A stretch of 64,000 nt of DNA. It comes from Tetrahymena elliotti 4EA (Eukaryota; Ciliophora; Oligohymenophorea; Hymenostomatida; Tetrahymenidae). Under the pieces are notes generated by a model. It did no database searches and was not told the origin of the DNA. It saw only the letters and a list, made by a program, of their open reading frames with translations. Both the position numbers and the translations under genes were made by a program. The stretch spans positions 748,592-812,591 of the forward strand of contig JH720319.1 of NCBI GenBank assembly GCA_000231825.2, given 5' to 3'. This document shows, one piece after another, positions 51,430 through 63,940 of the stretch (position 1 is its first letter; each line of letters starts with the position of its first letter).

Positions 51430-54400
51430 ATGGATGATAATTTTGATATTACGAATCCTGGTATTGAATAGAATAAAACAGGATAAATATTTAAAAAAAT
51501 AATTATGCCTAGTAGTAGTACTTAGTAAAATTTGCTAAGCAGTGCAATGCGTCCAAAATCGGAGCGTAAAAAGTTAAATTAGAGCGATGATGAAGCTGAC
51601 AAACTTGCATAAGAGAGAAAAGAAAGATATTGGGAGCAAACTATGGCAAAAATAGCATTTACTCCTCCAGATGAAAATTATTATAAAGAAAAAAAGTATG
51701 TAGTAAAGCCTGGTTTTGGTTTATTTAAAGCATTTGCTACTGCTAGGGTAGGATTCAATAATTTACATATAAATATACCAGAAACATTGATGGTCTAAGA
51801 GTCAAATACTTTTCTACTTTATACAGATGAATATGGCAGAGTAAGAAGAAAACCAGATTCTTCATGGATTGAGTTTGAAGCCAAGTAATAAAAAGCACAT
51901 TTATTAAAAACAAAATTTTTAGATTTATTTTATTAAAAAGTAAATTATTCTTACAATGTTGTAAAATGATTATTTATTTAATACAAAGATGAGAATAAAT
52001 CAAATAAATAATTTTTCTAATAGCTTAGTTGTATTTTTATAAAATTGATATAAAGGTGTAGAAGAGAACATGACTACTTTTGTCTTAGATTTAAGTAATC
52101 AATAGAGGGTTAATCAAAGAATCGTAAGTTTAATGAGAGGATGAGCATCTTTGAATTATATGAAAAGCTTGATATTAAATAAAATCCTGAGTGTCCTGTA
52201 ATGATTCTTCGTGGATAAGCTTAAAGTGATTGGAAATTATCATAAAATGTTTACCAAGCAAAAACTCTAAATGAAAAAAGGTAAACAGATGCAAGTAATA
52301 GTAGTGTAGAATAAAGATTTATTTTTTCAAGACCAATGAAGGTAATTAAACAAATGGATTAAACAAGGATAAAATTTAATTTTTATGAAAATCATTAATA
52401 TAGGCAACAGTTATCAGACTTGTCTATAATACAAGAAATTCAAAAGACACTGTTGCAAATTATGCATTCAGAATATAAGGCTACAATGAAATTTTTGATC
52501 CTGACTTGAAAAAGAATATAAATTTAAAGGCTTGCATAAATTAAGAGAAAAAAAATAGTTTTGATGTTTAAAATGTGAAAGGAAATGGCTTAAAAGAGTA
52601 AATTAAATTGCAATAATGAATGAAATTAACTTTTAACTTTAAAAACAACAGATTTGAAAGATAAGCAGAGAGTTTAGTCAGATTCTTAGAAAAAAATAAT
52701 TAAATTAGAATTAGATAAATTGTTCTTGATTTTATTTAAGATCTAGAAGGCAAAATATGGTTAATTAGTATGAAGAGTATTCGAGCAGAAAACACTATCT
52801 CGATGGAGGAAATCATGGCAAAAAAAGCAAGTAAGTTTTCATAAATATATTTTTGTCATTTATTAAGAGTATCATTTATTGTTTACAGACACTGATGAAG
52901 AAGACTCAAAGAAAACACTTGATTAATTAACATGTTCTGTTTACTGCAAACTTTGTGGTATTTTATTTAAAAAGGATGATGCTAGTAAAGTGTTAACATA
53001 CAAAGTAAATATTATAATTAAGATTTACTTAAATATTATAAACAAATATTAAAATAATTATGACTTAACTAAAAAGCTTCTTTGGGAATTAGTGTAGCAT
53101 TTGAAGAAGAGAAATATTCCTCTAAATAATATTAAAGTTTCTCATAGTTCAACAAGACCTTGTCGTGTTTGTAATTTGTGTTATATGCTTGTAGTAGGAG
53201 AGCATGAATTAATTGAAATTGAATAAAAATTCGCAGAGGCTTAAAACATACCAATTTATGATGCAGTTATAAGAGTGCCAATAGATACAAAGCCTAAACA
53301 TCGTCCAGCACTTCTAAGTGAAACATTAAATTAATGGCGTTTATTATTCTATATTTGTGATATCAGTAACATTGGAATAGATTAAAAGATAGATTTTTAG
53401 AATTTGTACTTCCAGTATAAGCTTCATAATTATAAAACAAGCTTTAAAATCAGTGTTAAGGATTCTGATTCTGAAAAGAGAAACCTTACAACTGATCAAA
53501 ACTCTTAAAATAGAAACAGTTTTAAAAGTTTTAGAAGTGATCAAGTTAAGAGTCCTACAAATTAGTAACAATAGCAAGCATAGAATTAAAAACATTATTC
53601 ACATCTCAATATGAATCACATTCGTGTACACTATTTCTTTAGTGAAGATTTAAATATTGAAAAATTTCTTAAAGATACTCAAATCAAAGTTAGATTGACT
53701 TAAGGGCCTGATTGGAATGCCTTCCTTGCTGAGGGTTCTTCTAAAACTATCTCACATTTCAAAAATAAAGAGTAAGGTGGTCAGCGCCATTCATCTTAAA
53801 TTCTTCTTTTCTTTGAAAATGCTAAGTATTGTGTACTTAAAATAAACGCTGGTTTGGTTTGCGATGGAGAATATAATACTGGAAAGCTAAATCTCCACAA
53901 ACATAATGATATTTATTTCCCAGATGAGAGTTTTTATAACTCTAATCCTTTCCCTGATGAGTGGATGGAAATGTTTGATCCCTAATATGTGGTAATTATT
54001 TTATTAAAATAAATCCAGATTGATTGATAATTTTTTGATTGATTAATTTATTAATTAATTTTTTTTTATTATTAAAAGTCTCGTAAAGAAGATATGAAAG
54101 AACAAGAGGGAACTGAAAAGTATTCTCCTAAATGTACACCAGCTGAATTAAATAAAATGATTGATTTTAATTCTCATAAAAGTAAATTTAATGCTTAAAG
54201 TAAAGTTTCTTAAATGATTAGAGCTAAATCAGCAGTGCATATAAAATAGACTACTGCAAATCCATAATTGAACTAAACACCTGGATAGTAGTATTAAGCA
54301 AAAAATTAACTTTTCAATGCTTATGGATTCGAATCAAATGACCATTTACAAAACACTTAAAAAAATACTTAAGACTAAGAACAAATGCAATCTCTTAAAG

Positions 54401-54780
54401 ATAAGAGAGCAGCAACAGCTAAAGAGGCTATGAGAAAAAACTAATCAGAGTAGAAATTAAAGAGACCTGTCACAAGTTTGTAAGGATATAATGCTTAAGG
54501 AGATCCTAATCTAAAGTCCTAAGCAGGATAAGATTTAAGACCACAACCTAAAGGATCTTATGGATTTATATTAGGTAGTGATGATAAAAAGAGCAGAGCT
54601 GAAATGCTTGCTTCTATCAGAAAATATGGTTAACATCCTAATGATGATGATGATGAAGATGATGTGTTTGATGATATGCCAGATGAAACTGATGAAATTA
54701 TTACTGAAAAATTAAAAGAACACTTCAAGCTTATAAATAAAATGAATGAAAACTAATTAGAGTAGTAGTAATTATAATGA
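51430..54780 (+). CDS. Large protein with paired CxxC motifs, function unknown
   Basis: Seven exons (51430-51884, 52056-52341, 52404-52597, 52661-52830, 52889-53004, 53077-53991, 54079-54780) splice to exactly 946 codons (945 aa). N-terminus MDDNFDITNPGIEQNKTGQI; a folded region with WEQTMAKIAFTPPDENYY and PDSSWIEFEAKCRREHDYFC; then SLVRFLEKNNQIRIRQIVLD followed by FIQDLEGKIWLISMKSI. A probable zinc-binding module follows: LTCSVYCKLCGILFKKDDAS, LLWELVQHLKKRNIPLNN, then TRPCRVCNLCYMLVVGEHEL. A strand-rich C2-like stretch comes next (LNMNHIRVHYFFSEDLNIEK to NAKYCVLKINAGLV), then a Gln/Lys-rich tail with an acidic run (HPNDDDDEDDVFDD). The DFIQDLEGKIWL element recalls proteins of motile cilia, but I cannot name a family. 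Confidence 0.88.
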
Positions 54781-56151
54781 TATTCTCAAATATTTTATGA
54801 ACTATTTGAATACAAATTTTAGTATGTATTATTTATTAGTTATTAAGTAAGTAATTAATTAATTGTAGATATTTTAGTTGATACCTAACTTATGATTTTG
54901 TTTAAAGAAATATTAATAAAATTTTATATTTTAAGGGATTTCTTTTTATATCTTAAATTTGAATTTTATTATTAAAAGATCAAAATTAAAATTAAGATTT
55001 TGTGTAAGTCGTGAATAATTATTGTTTTATTCTTTTACTAAGAAAACATTCAGTTTATAAGTAAGTTAATGATAACAAAATGGAGTATTAACAATCATAT
55101 GAGCATATTCCTAAAAAAATTTTAATTATTTCAACGAAAAATTTTAATATTGCAGGTTTTAGACATTTTTATTAATACTAATTCATGAAAGTAATTCAAT
55201 TTTTATAATTTGTAGGATTTCTTTTTCAAATCATAAATTATAAGTTGAATATGAAATATTCCTTATTGTCCTATTTTGATTTTTTTAAAATATGAATATT
55301 TAAAATAGTGAGATAAAAATAAATATTTGATAGTATGTAAATAAATTTTAAAACTTTTAAAACAGAAACAAAAATTAAAGTTAGAGGATTTCATTTTAAC
55401 CTTATTTACATTCTCTTATTTCTTGCTTTAAGATATTTTAAATACTTTTTGCTCAATATATAAAGATAGTGGATCAGAACTTTTAGTAAATATTTTTTTA
55501 ATTAATGTTTTAAGTTTTTCAAATGCGCAAAAATTAAAAATCAAATCTATTTATTTCTGAGATTTATTCAAAAATTATTTGTTCGATTTTATTTTATGTT
55601 TATATTAACAATCAAGATCGAATTATTGTGTGATATTATTTTCAGAAAAAAAACTAACGTATTGAATTATTTATGTTTTAATTAAGAAGTTAGCATTTCA
55701 AGTTTTTATATTGGCTTGTCTAAGTCATGGTTTCAATAAAATTGAAAAAATTTTAATTAATTGGTTGATAATTTTTATAAAACCTTCATCTTAATTATCT
55801 AAAATTAATTACTTAAAGTATTTAGTTTTAATGTTAGTCCATGTTAAGTAAAAATTAATCAATTTTAGTTTTCTCTTAAAAATATATTTAAGAGATTTTA
55901 AAATAAAAGTTTGATTAGTATTTATTTACATATTTGAAAATGATGCAAATATTTTTATAGTAATATTAATAATTATAAAATCAGCAATATAAATATGATT
56001 AAGGAGTAGAAGTAAAATATGTACATATATTAGTCAAATATTAATTTTTAGTGTATATAACAAATTATTATTTCATGTTTCAATTTACTGTTAACTTTTC
56101 TAATATTAAAGATTTTAAATTCTTGGTTTAATTACTAATATTTATACTTTT
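54781..56151. other. 1.37 kb convergent spacer
   Basis: AT-rich DNA between the 3' ends of the double-CxxC gene and the Arf-like gene. No feature seen. Confidence 0.6.
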
Positions 56152-56682
56152 TCAATTCATTTCAATTTATATTTATGGGGCTGTTGAATTATACACTCTT
56201 CCTTATAGGATAGATTAAATTAACCAATTAAAACCTTTTTCTGTTTAATTATCATTGTCATATCTAGCGATGATTACTTTTTATTTAGAGTATCCCTCTT
56301 CTGTAAGATCTAATTCAGAATCAGGATCTTAAAAGAACAGTATAAATTTAGATAAAAAAATATTATTTTCCCTTAAATTTTCTATCCAGAGCTTATCATA
56401 TTCTTCATATCCAGGTGAAGTACAATAAATTATACCATTAAATTTGCTTAACTATTATTCATATTTTTCTTCTAGCCTATCTGGATTAATATCAAGCAGC
56501 TTAATATAAATAGATTAATCAACTTAAACATCTAATTCTTCAAACTCTTCCTTCCCTTTTTCTTCTTTAAGAAACTCTTCAAAGCTTCTTTGAAGTATCT
56601 TGTACTTAATTTCTCGTTCTGAGCCAATCATTAATATCCTACAACTTTTTTATTTACAACATTTAGTTAATAGAGAACCCAT
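56152..56682 (-). CDS. Arf-like protein lacking a canonical nucleotide-binding loop
   Basis: Single exon of exactly 177 codons (176 aa), the length of Arf/Arl GTPases. N-terminus MGSLLTKCCKQKSCRILMIG: Gly2 fits N-myristoylation, and the first strand RILMIG corresponds to the Arf P-loop strand. The loop itself reads GSEREIKYKIL where Arf proteins have G-x4-GK-[ST], so the key Lys and Ser/Thr are absent. Later segments keep Arf order: YIKLLDINPDRLEEKYEQQL (switch II place, without WDxGGQ), FNGIIYCTSPGYEEYDKLWI (place of the GLIFVVDS strand), KFILFFQDPDSE (place of the NKQD strand, motif lost) and a closing GFNWLIQSIL like the Arf ending GLDWL. It may be a pseudo-GTPase acting as a membrane-bound adaptor. 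Family assignment is by eye; a different alpha/beta fold is possible. Confidence 0.8.
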
Positions 56683-56938
56683 TTTCTAAACAATATTTTT
56701 TGCCTCTTATTTTAAATATCAGCTAAAATTTAGAATTATTTTTATCAAAAACTACCACCAATTTGAAATTATAAAAAGAAATCTATTCAAAAACATAAAA
56801 ATCTCTCTGATATTTATTTATCATTAAAAAATAATGTAATATTTATTTTATATCATTATATTTAATATTATATTTAATAATATGTAGATTGATAGTAAAG
56901 TAAGTGCAGCAATTATCAAGTTAACAATGATATAAAAT

Positions 56939-56945
56939 AAAAAAT
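56939..56945 (-). terminator. RNA polymerase III T-run terminator of tRNA-Ser
   Basis: Immediately after the tRNA 3' end the minus strand reads A then TTTTTT, the usual Pol III stop signal. Confidence 0.8.
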
Positions 56946-57026
56946 CGACAACTGCAGGATTCGAACCTGCGCGGGTAAACCCAAAAGATTTCTAGTCTTC
57001 CTCCTTAACCACTCGGACAAATTGTC
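56946..57026 (-). tRNA. tRNA-Ser (anticodon AGA)
   Basis: Reads on the minus strand as a class II tRNA of 81 nt with discriminator G. The acceptor stem GACAATT pairs with AGTTGTC (one G-T). The D arm has CCGAGTGGTTAAGG; the anticodon stem GAAGA/TCTTT encloses loop CTAGAAA, giving anticodon AGA. A long variable arm (TGGG/CCC) marks serine identity, and the T arm is GCAGG-TTCGAAT-CCTGC. There is no intron and no encoded CCA. It decodes UCU/UCC serine codons and is not one of the special Gln suppressor tRNAs of ciliates. Confidence 0.97.
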
Positions 57027-57406
57027 TTGATTGAAGTATTTGGTATTTAACTGAGAGTTAAAAATTAAAATGTAAGAATCCTTTTGTATTTTCATCCCAA
57101 AAAAAAATTATTAAAATATTTTGATGAAATTGATTCCTAAAATGAAATTTTACTCCTTAATTTTCAGTCAACTTTGAAATAAAAAAGTTAGCTTGAATAA
57201 ACTTCTTTATTTAGTCTATAGTAAGAAATTATTCTTTATCTTAAAATGAACAATATTTTAAAATCCCAAATATTTAAGAATTTAGTAATGCAGAGATGAA
57301 AGAAAAATAAATTAAAAAAGATGAGATTCAAGAAATAAAAGTGTTTACAAATAGAATTGCTATGAAATATTAATTATTTTTGTGAAAGAGTTTAGTACTA
57401 TTAGCT

Positions 57407-59233
57407 TCATTATTATTAATTTTTTTTATGTGGTAGTGTATAATCTAATTTTTAATTTTTTAGATTATGGGTAAGGATTTCTCTATTAAATATATCTTAA
57501 TAATAACGTTTTAAGAATTATTGACTTTCCAAGCTGTAGAAAAAATCTATTTCTTCCTCGCCCATTTCTAGTAATTCATCAATATCAATTTATTATTCCT
57601 CTCTTACTTTTTATATGTTTTCTATTATGTCATCAGTAATTTAGGGTGTTAAAAAAGCTACAAAATCAATAAATGGGCAATCAAAATTATTTTCTTAATC
57701 AAATTCTTTGCAGAGATCTATTATTTGATGTTCAATATCTACTTTTATCTCAATATTATCTAAAGTTATAAAATCGGAACTGAATCGAACAGTTTAATTA
57801 AAATTCCTCATATTATATGCAAAACGATTGAAATAGCTTATAGAAAAAGCGGTCACATAATCTCTCTTCAAAAAATCTATTATTCCATACTTCTTCATCA
57901 TAACTTCAAAGTATTAAGGTTCAATGCAGAGTATTTTTAAAAAATCTTTGCTGATTCCATTATCAACAAATCCAATATTTCCTGTGTAAATATCGAAAAC
58001 ATAATGATTAAAGATATAGTATTTATAGTTAGGAAGTGTTTTGATTTTGAATTCTTCATATTTCATTTTAGAATATTCTTTTCTCTTCATAATTAACTCA
58101 AAAGAAGCTCTATTATTTTGGATCATTAGAGCAGTCTCTAATCCAATACGTGTCTTTTCTTAAAGAATCTATAGAGAATCATGAACTTACTTAGCATATT
58201 AATCATTTAAACTTAACAAATATTGGCTTGCAGCTTAAAATTCCATTTAAGTTTGACAGGTATGCTACAATCCTACTTCGTATAGGTTGCTTATTTTATA
58301 TTCTTTGACATATGAGATTTTTTTGTAAAGGTTTAATTAAGACCTTTTGGACTAAACAATTTTTTTCCCAACTATGTTTTCATACTAAATAACAATATCG
58401 CAGAATAAGAAAAACTAATACTTTGGTATCACTGGCATAATTATCTATAAATCAAATGGGGCATCTTATTGATAACCTTTTCCTCTTCTTTTTTCTTTTG
58501 CAATTAATTATTTTTTTGTTTGTATTATATTATAATCAACTTATTTAGCTTTTTCAACTTTATTCTTTCTTACTTTTTTAGTTCTTAGGGCTAATTATCT
58601 TTGTTGCTCAGATTTTTATGATTTAGCTGAAATATTTTCACTATCACATTCAAATTCCTATGAAAATTACTGGTTTTGGCTCTCTTTTTTTATAATTTCT
58701 TTTATATATAATTTATTATTGCTATTTTCTAAGTTGCAGTCTTGAATTGTTTAAATATTTTCTGAAATATCATCAATAACTATTACTCCTTATTTTTTTT
58801 AATATGTATTGTCTTAGGTATTTTTTCCATTACTATTGGTTTCTTGATTCTCATTTATTTAATAAACTGTATTATTATCTTAAATTAATTAAACAGATCC
58901 TTTTTATTCTTCACTTTAGATTTATGCTTCATTATCAATTTAATTGATTTCTTGCTATCGCAAATCTTGAACTAATAAAATGGGTGAATTTACTTTGTAC
59001 TTTTGCAAATCTATCACTATACTGTTTTAATTAGTCTAGTTTTCTTAATCATTTAATAGGATTTATTAATTGGTATTATCATTGGGGTAGTAATTTTACA
59101 TTTTACTCTAATATAATTGGTCATTACTATGCTTAAAAATTTAATATGATTAGGGCTATTACAAAGATATTTAGTTGTCTTAGTTGTATGCATAATGATC
59201 ACTTGATTAAATATCTTCATAACGTTAGCTCAT
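57407..59233 (-). CDS. Unrecognised protein with basic region, possibly nuclear
   Basis: Single exon of exactly 609 codons (608 aa), ATG at 59231-59233 (MSQRYEDIQSSDHYAYNQDN), TGA at 57407-57409. Residues 1-250 are Gln/Asn-rich. A Lys/Arg-rich region at about residues 245-290 (QRQLALRTKKVRKNKVEKAK, then QTKKQLIAKEKRRGKG) resembles a nuclear-localisation or DNA-binding basic region but is not a canonical bZIP. The C-terminal half is folded-looking: FDLQIIMPVIPKYQFFLFCD, ASFELIMKRKEYSKMKYEEF, NYKYYIFNHYVFDIYTGNIG and SKDFLKILCIEPQYFEVMMK followed by KYGIIDFLKRDYVTAF. The last of these vaguely recalls the PAS-like region of some transcription regulators. An acidic tail (EEQQIDIDELLEMGEEEIDF) follows. 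A transcription-related role is possible; no firm family. Confidence 0.8.
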
Positions 59234-60245
59234 TAAATAGGTGGAATTATATGTGTTAATATTATATTTTATAATTCTACACCAAAGTTGAGTTGAAAAT
59301 ATTAATTAGTAATATTATTCAGTTTTAAAGTCTTTAAGTTAACTTTTGTTTGTGCTAATTAATTTGTTTATTTTATAAATTGTTTATTTTTACTTTTTGC
59401 TTTCTTTTTTTTAATATTTTCAGATTTAATAAATCGATTTTTTAAATGTGATTATTTTTTTAAAATTTATTATTCTGTTTGTTTGCTTACAAAAAATTAA
59501 ATTTCTGTGAATTGTTCTCTCTTAATTATTCATATTAAAGAGTTTTTACATATTTTTTTGCATCCCTCTTTGTTATTCTTCTAAACTTGTTAAAAATAAA
59601 CAATGTTATCAGCTATTTTGTGATAATACCTTACATCTTTTTGAATAATTTCTTTTAATTTTATTAGTTATATAGTTTATTAGATTTTATTAATAGTTTA
59701 CTGCACTATTTTATATAAGGTGCCAATTAGAACTGGCAAAAAATCAAATTAACTAGCTTGCATAAAATTTTTATAATATTTTTACCATATAATCATTTTA
59801 CAAAGGTCAATATGGTAAAATTAGATATGTAAAGTAAATGAATTTATAAACTCATAAGAGGTTGTAGTATATAATTTAAATATTTTTAAAAACATTTAAT
59901 CTTTTTATTGACATTTAAACTAATTTTTTTAACTTAATGAATTTACAACTTATGCAAAAGCGATAAAGAATAACAAAATTTTGTATTTAGTTCTTGTTTT
60001 CGAATTTTTCCTTCCTTCTTGAAAATAATTTTATAGCTTTGAAGAAGTAATTTGTTTTTATTATTTAAAAATGATTTATGCATCCCTTTGGTAACTTTTA
60101 TTTTTACAAAGAAAGTATTTAATAATTTTCCACAAAAAATATAAAGAAGAAATTTCTAAAATTTTAAATAGTTTTCTTCTTTTTATTAAAGCAGCCAATG
60201 CTAATACTTTTTTATCTTTAATTAATTAAAATGGAAAATTTATCT
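59234..60245. other. 1.0 kb intergenic spacer
   Basis: AT-rich DNA between the 3' end of the coiled-coil gene and the start of the basic-region gene; nothing recognised. Confidence 0.6.
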
Positions 60246-63200
60246 TCACAATGTATCAAGAAATTTAAACCCTATCGTTTCCACAATAGCTTTTACATTC
60301 TAACACCAATCTGCCTCTTTTTCAAAAATCATCAGAAGATCTTCTTTAGCCAATATTCCTAAAATAAAAAAATCCTCCAAATCTCCTTTTTTAAACAGTT
60401 TTAACTCTTCTGGAAATACCTTATTTTATTTATATTAAATTTAATGTAAAAGATTAATGTTATATAATTTTATTGATTGTAATCTCTTTTTAATTGTTTT
60501 TATTGTATTGAAAGTGTAAGCTAATCGAATAATACATCTTATTTTATTTAAATCTTAAATTTAATTTGATAAGTAAAATACTTTGCGATCAGGAGCTACT
60601 AAGGGTTCTTTACGAATTTAAGGTTTGTTTTCTACAGAAACATGAGCTAAATTTTGTGGAATTGTAGGACAGATAGACTTTAGATAATCTACTATAAGCC
60701 AGTGCATGATAGAGCCAATCCAAGTGCAATTACTTTTTTTATTGATTTCAAAAGGTATTTTTTTTAGCATTAGTGAAAATTGCTTAAGATAAAAAATACT
60801 AAAAAAATGCTGAAAATATTACTCAATATATTATTAACTTTTTGCCTTTGATGTATCCACGTTATAATATGGTAAGACAATTTTATAAACTAGCAGGCGA
60901 ATAAGAAGAAAGCAAAGTATCAGCATATTCTGAGTATTTCTATTAAAATTTCTTTTAAAAAATGTTTAAACATTCTGTACAAATATCAATTATGAAATAA
61001 ATTTTTTTATTTAACTAATATGAGATAATTTGTAACCACTGTTTGTTAGTTAAACAAGTGATTTGTATACAAATTGCAATATAAAACAAATAAAAGCCTT
61101 AAGTTAAAAAATGTTTTTTAAACAGATGTAATTGTTGTCATAAGAAAGAAGATTATTTGGGTGAAATCATTTTATTTAAACAAAATAAATAAATAATTTT
61201 GAACTAAATATCCAAGAAAAATTTTATTTCTTTATTAACTGTTTTTTTTATTTTTTTAAAAAATTTTCTATGTAATTTTTAAATTTTAAACTACCTTATT
61301 GACCCGTAATGACTATAGTGCAGTCTGTTCATCTCAAAGCGCTATAAATAGTTATTAGGTAGATGACATCCGTTTGAAGTCATTTCTCTGAACAAACTAA
61401 ATGTTTCTCTGCCAATCGCTTCTTCACTAAAGTTATCAAATAAACCATCAAATATGTTCTTGACTATGAGCTATTAAGTTAATAAATATAATAAGTAAAG
61501 ACTAAGATTATAAAGAATAAATAAAAAATATTAACTAAAATTTCTGTCAGCCTTTTGTCTTTATCTTTACCTTCTATTAATTTTCCAGATTTTTTTAAAG
61601 CTAATTCTTGCTTTTGATTTTTTAGCTATTAGAAATTAAGAAAAAGAGTTTGATTACTTTTATTCAAGAAGATGAATGAAATCAAATTAATTATTTTATC
61701 AAATTTACTCTGTCTAAGCCAATCTTGGAAGCTGACTTCATCCATTCAGTTATTTTCTAATATTCAAATTATATTGTCAAAAAACATGTTCTTCAAAGAA
61801 AATGCTAGATTTATTTTAATTACATTAGAGCAAGCACCCATCAGTTGCATCAAATCACTCATTTATTTTTTTCTTTTATTTTTTATGAAATCTGGAAGAT
61901 AGACCCTAACATAATATATAGATGCTGACAACATTAAAAAATAAAGTCTTGCTAACTTTTTAACTTTTTTCATGTTAACCCTTTTGTCATTAACAATAAA
62001 TATGTTGAACCAAATATTTTTATCAAAAAAAAAACTCATCTTCAAAAAGACTCCTTAAAAATATATTTACTACTTTCCTTTAGCAGCAAATGTAGATTTT
62101 TTGCTAGACATGACTGTTGTTTTTTTTGTTTATTTTCTTTTGTTTTCCTCCTCTAACCTGAAATTTTCATCTTCAAGCTCTCTATTTCTTTACTCTACTT
62201 AATCTAATTAAAATAATAATTTATTCCTCTCTTCAACAAGATCTTTGTTATCAGCAAATTTTTCAAGCATGTAGTCCAATCCTACCTAGTAGCCTAACTC
62301 CTTCTTGAGTAAGACATTTTATTTTCTCTAAATTTTTTAAATTGAATGAAAAATAATGTGTATTAAAAAGTAAAAATTGAGTGCTTGAATTTATGAACTT
62401 TTATTGATAATAACTAAATGCTGATCTAAAATTGAGAAATGTTTTACTATTTCCTTGAATTGTTCTGTTAACTCACCAACTTTTTGAATAAAAAAGTTTT
62501 TAGTAAAAAATATGCTAAATTTATTGTTTTTTAAAATGCTAGAAAATAATAATAGGTATTTCATTTAAAACTTTATTTACAAACTTATGATGAAAGAGCA
62601 GGATTAAAAGGTAGGATGAACGGAATTTTCTGATTATTTTTTTAATTCAGGATATTATTCACTGTGCTCTTATTTTTCAAGAGAGGCTCAGACAAAAATA
62701 AATGAGCAATATCTTTTGACTGCCTCAATGCAGAATTTGAACATTCAAGCTCTTTAATTTTCCTTTCTAGCATAACCCTTTCCTCATATTCTTGTAAATC
62801 TTCTCCTAAAAAAATCTACTTTTTTTATTTCCTAGATTTTTCATATAACTCCTGTTAATAAAAAGAAAATTGATATAAATTCTTAATCTTGTAATTAATA
62901 ATCACATAAAAAAGTGTTTGATTGTCTATATTACTTAATTATATTTATCTAAGAAATCTATTTCTTTCAGTTATTTTTTAGATGCTATATTAGAGATAAA
63001 TTTTCGCTCTTATCCATGCTAATATTTGCTGTATTTTTCCTAGTAGCTCTATAAACCCATGTTTGGATCAGAGTCATCAGTTTCTTTCATTTTTTTTGAA
63101 TTACTTTTAAATAATCAAATTTAAAAAAGTAAAATGAAATATTCCAGTCATGATTGATAATTTACTAAATATTATTCTAAGCTGCTTATGCCAGTGTATT

Positions 63201-63940
63201 TAATCCACTCATCCTCATTCTGTCCATATTTTAATTCATTTAATTGTAATCTCCATAGCTATTTTATGTCTTTGGGATTATATTTGATTTAACTACACTA
63301 CATATTAAGTATTTAAGTTTAAATTAATACAAAAAATAGAATACTTTACTCAAATTAAGAATCTGTTTAATTTTTTTTCTACTAATTAAAGTACATATTC
63401 ATCTCCCCCTCGAAATTGCTAAGGGGATCAAACTTGTTTTGTAATCCTTTTTTGTTGTGTAAATCATAAGACTGGACCAAAGATGAAAGCTAATTTAATC
63501 TGCTATCTTTGTCAGTGTTAAAAGCAGAATTTCCATTTTTTCTTTCAATCAAATTTTCTAATTTATTTTCTTGTGATTGAAAATTTGAAAGGAGAGTATT
63601 TAAAATGTTCAAAATAATTTAATAAGAATGTTACCATACTACCTTTATTTCCCTAATTAACCCTCAATTTCTTTATAAATTTAATTTTATACAATCTATT
63701 ACTTCTTTAACTAATTAGCCTATTCATGCAAGATCCTTTAATTGTTTTGAAGAGTGGCCTATTATGAAAATTAATTTCGATATAAGTTATTATTGAGTCA
63801 AAAATAATTGAAACGCTGTTTCAAAAAAGCAAACTTACTGCGTTTTTATCATTTAAATAATGGAAATAATCATTAATAATCAAATTAGGATTCTAAGCAT
63901 AAGGAGGTTAACTTGATTGATAAAATCCCTACTACTACAT
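60246..63940 (-). CDS. Multi-exon coiled-coil protein with conserved-looking C-terminal module
   Basis: Likely start ATG at 63938-63940 (MQQQGFYQSSQPPYAQNPNL), stop TGA at 60246-60248. Early exons are Gln/Asn-rich with SSLVQSYDLHNKKGLQNKFD and QLWRLQLNELKYGQNEDEWI. A long coiled coil follows (ERKIKELECSNSALRQSKDI; FADNKDLVEERNKLLFQLDQ then VEQRNRELEDENFRLEEENK). The C-terminal part is globular: NIFDGLFDNFSEEAIGRETF, SNGCHLPNNYLQRFEMNRLH, YSEYADTLLSSYSPASLQNC, NCTWIGSIMHWLIVDYLKSI then CPTIPQNL, and VFPEELKLFKKGDLEDFFIL. Many short introns, for example 60420-60581. At 61680-61860 in-frame TGA codons could suggest two genes, but introns with good GT/AG ends join the frames, so I model one gene. 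Middle junctions (62300-63800) are approximate. Probably cytoskeletal or ciliary; no family assigned. Confidence 0.65.

Noticed and set aside
61745..61766. TGA codons that could be read as Trp, or a boundary between two genes
   Set aside because: Two GT...AG introns join the flanking frames without needing recoding.
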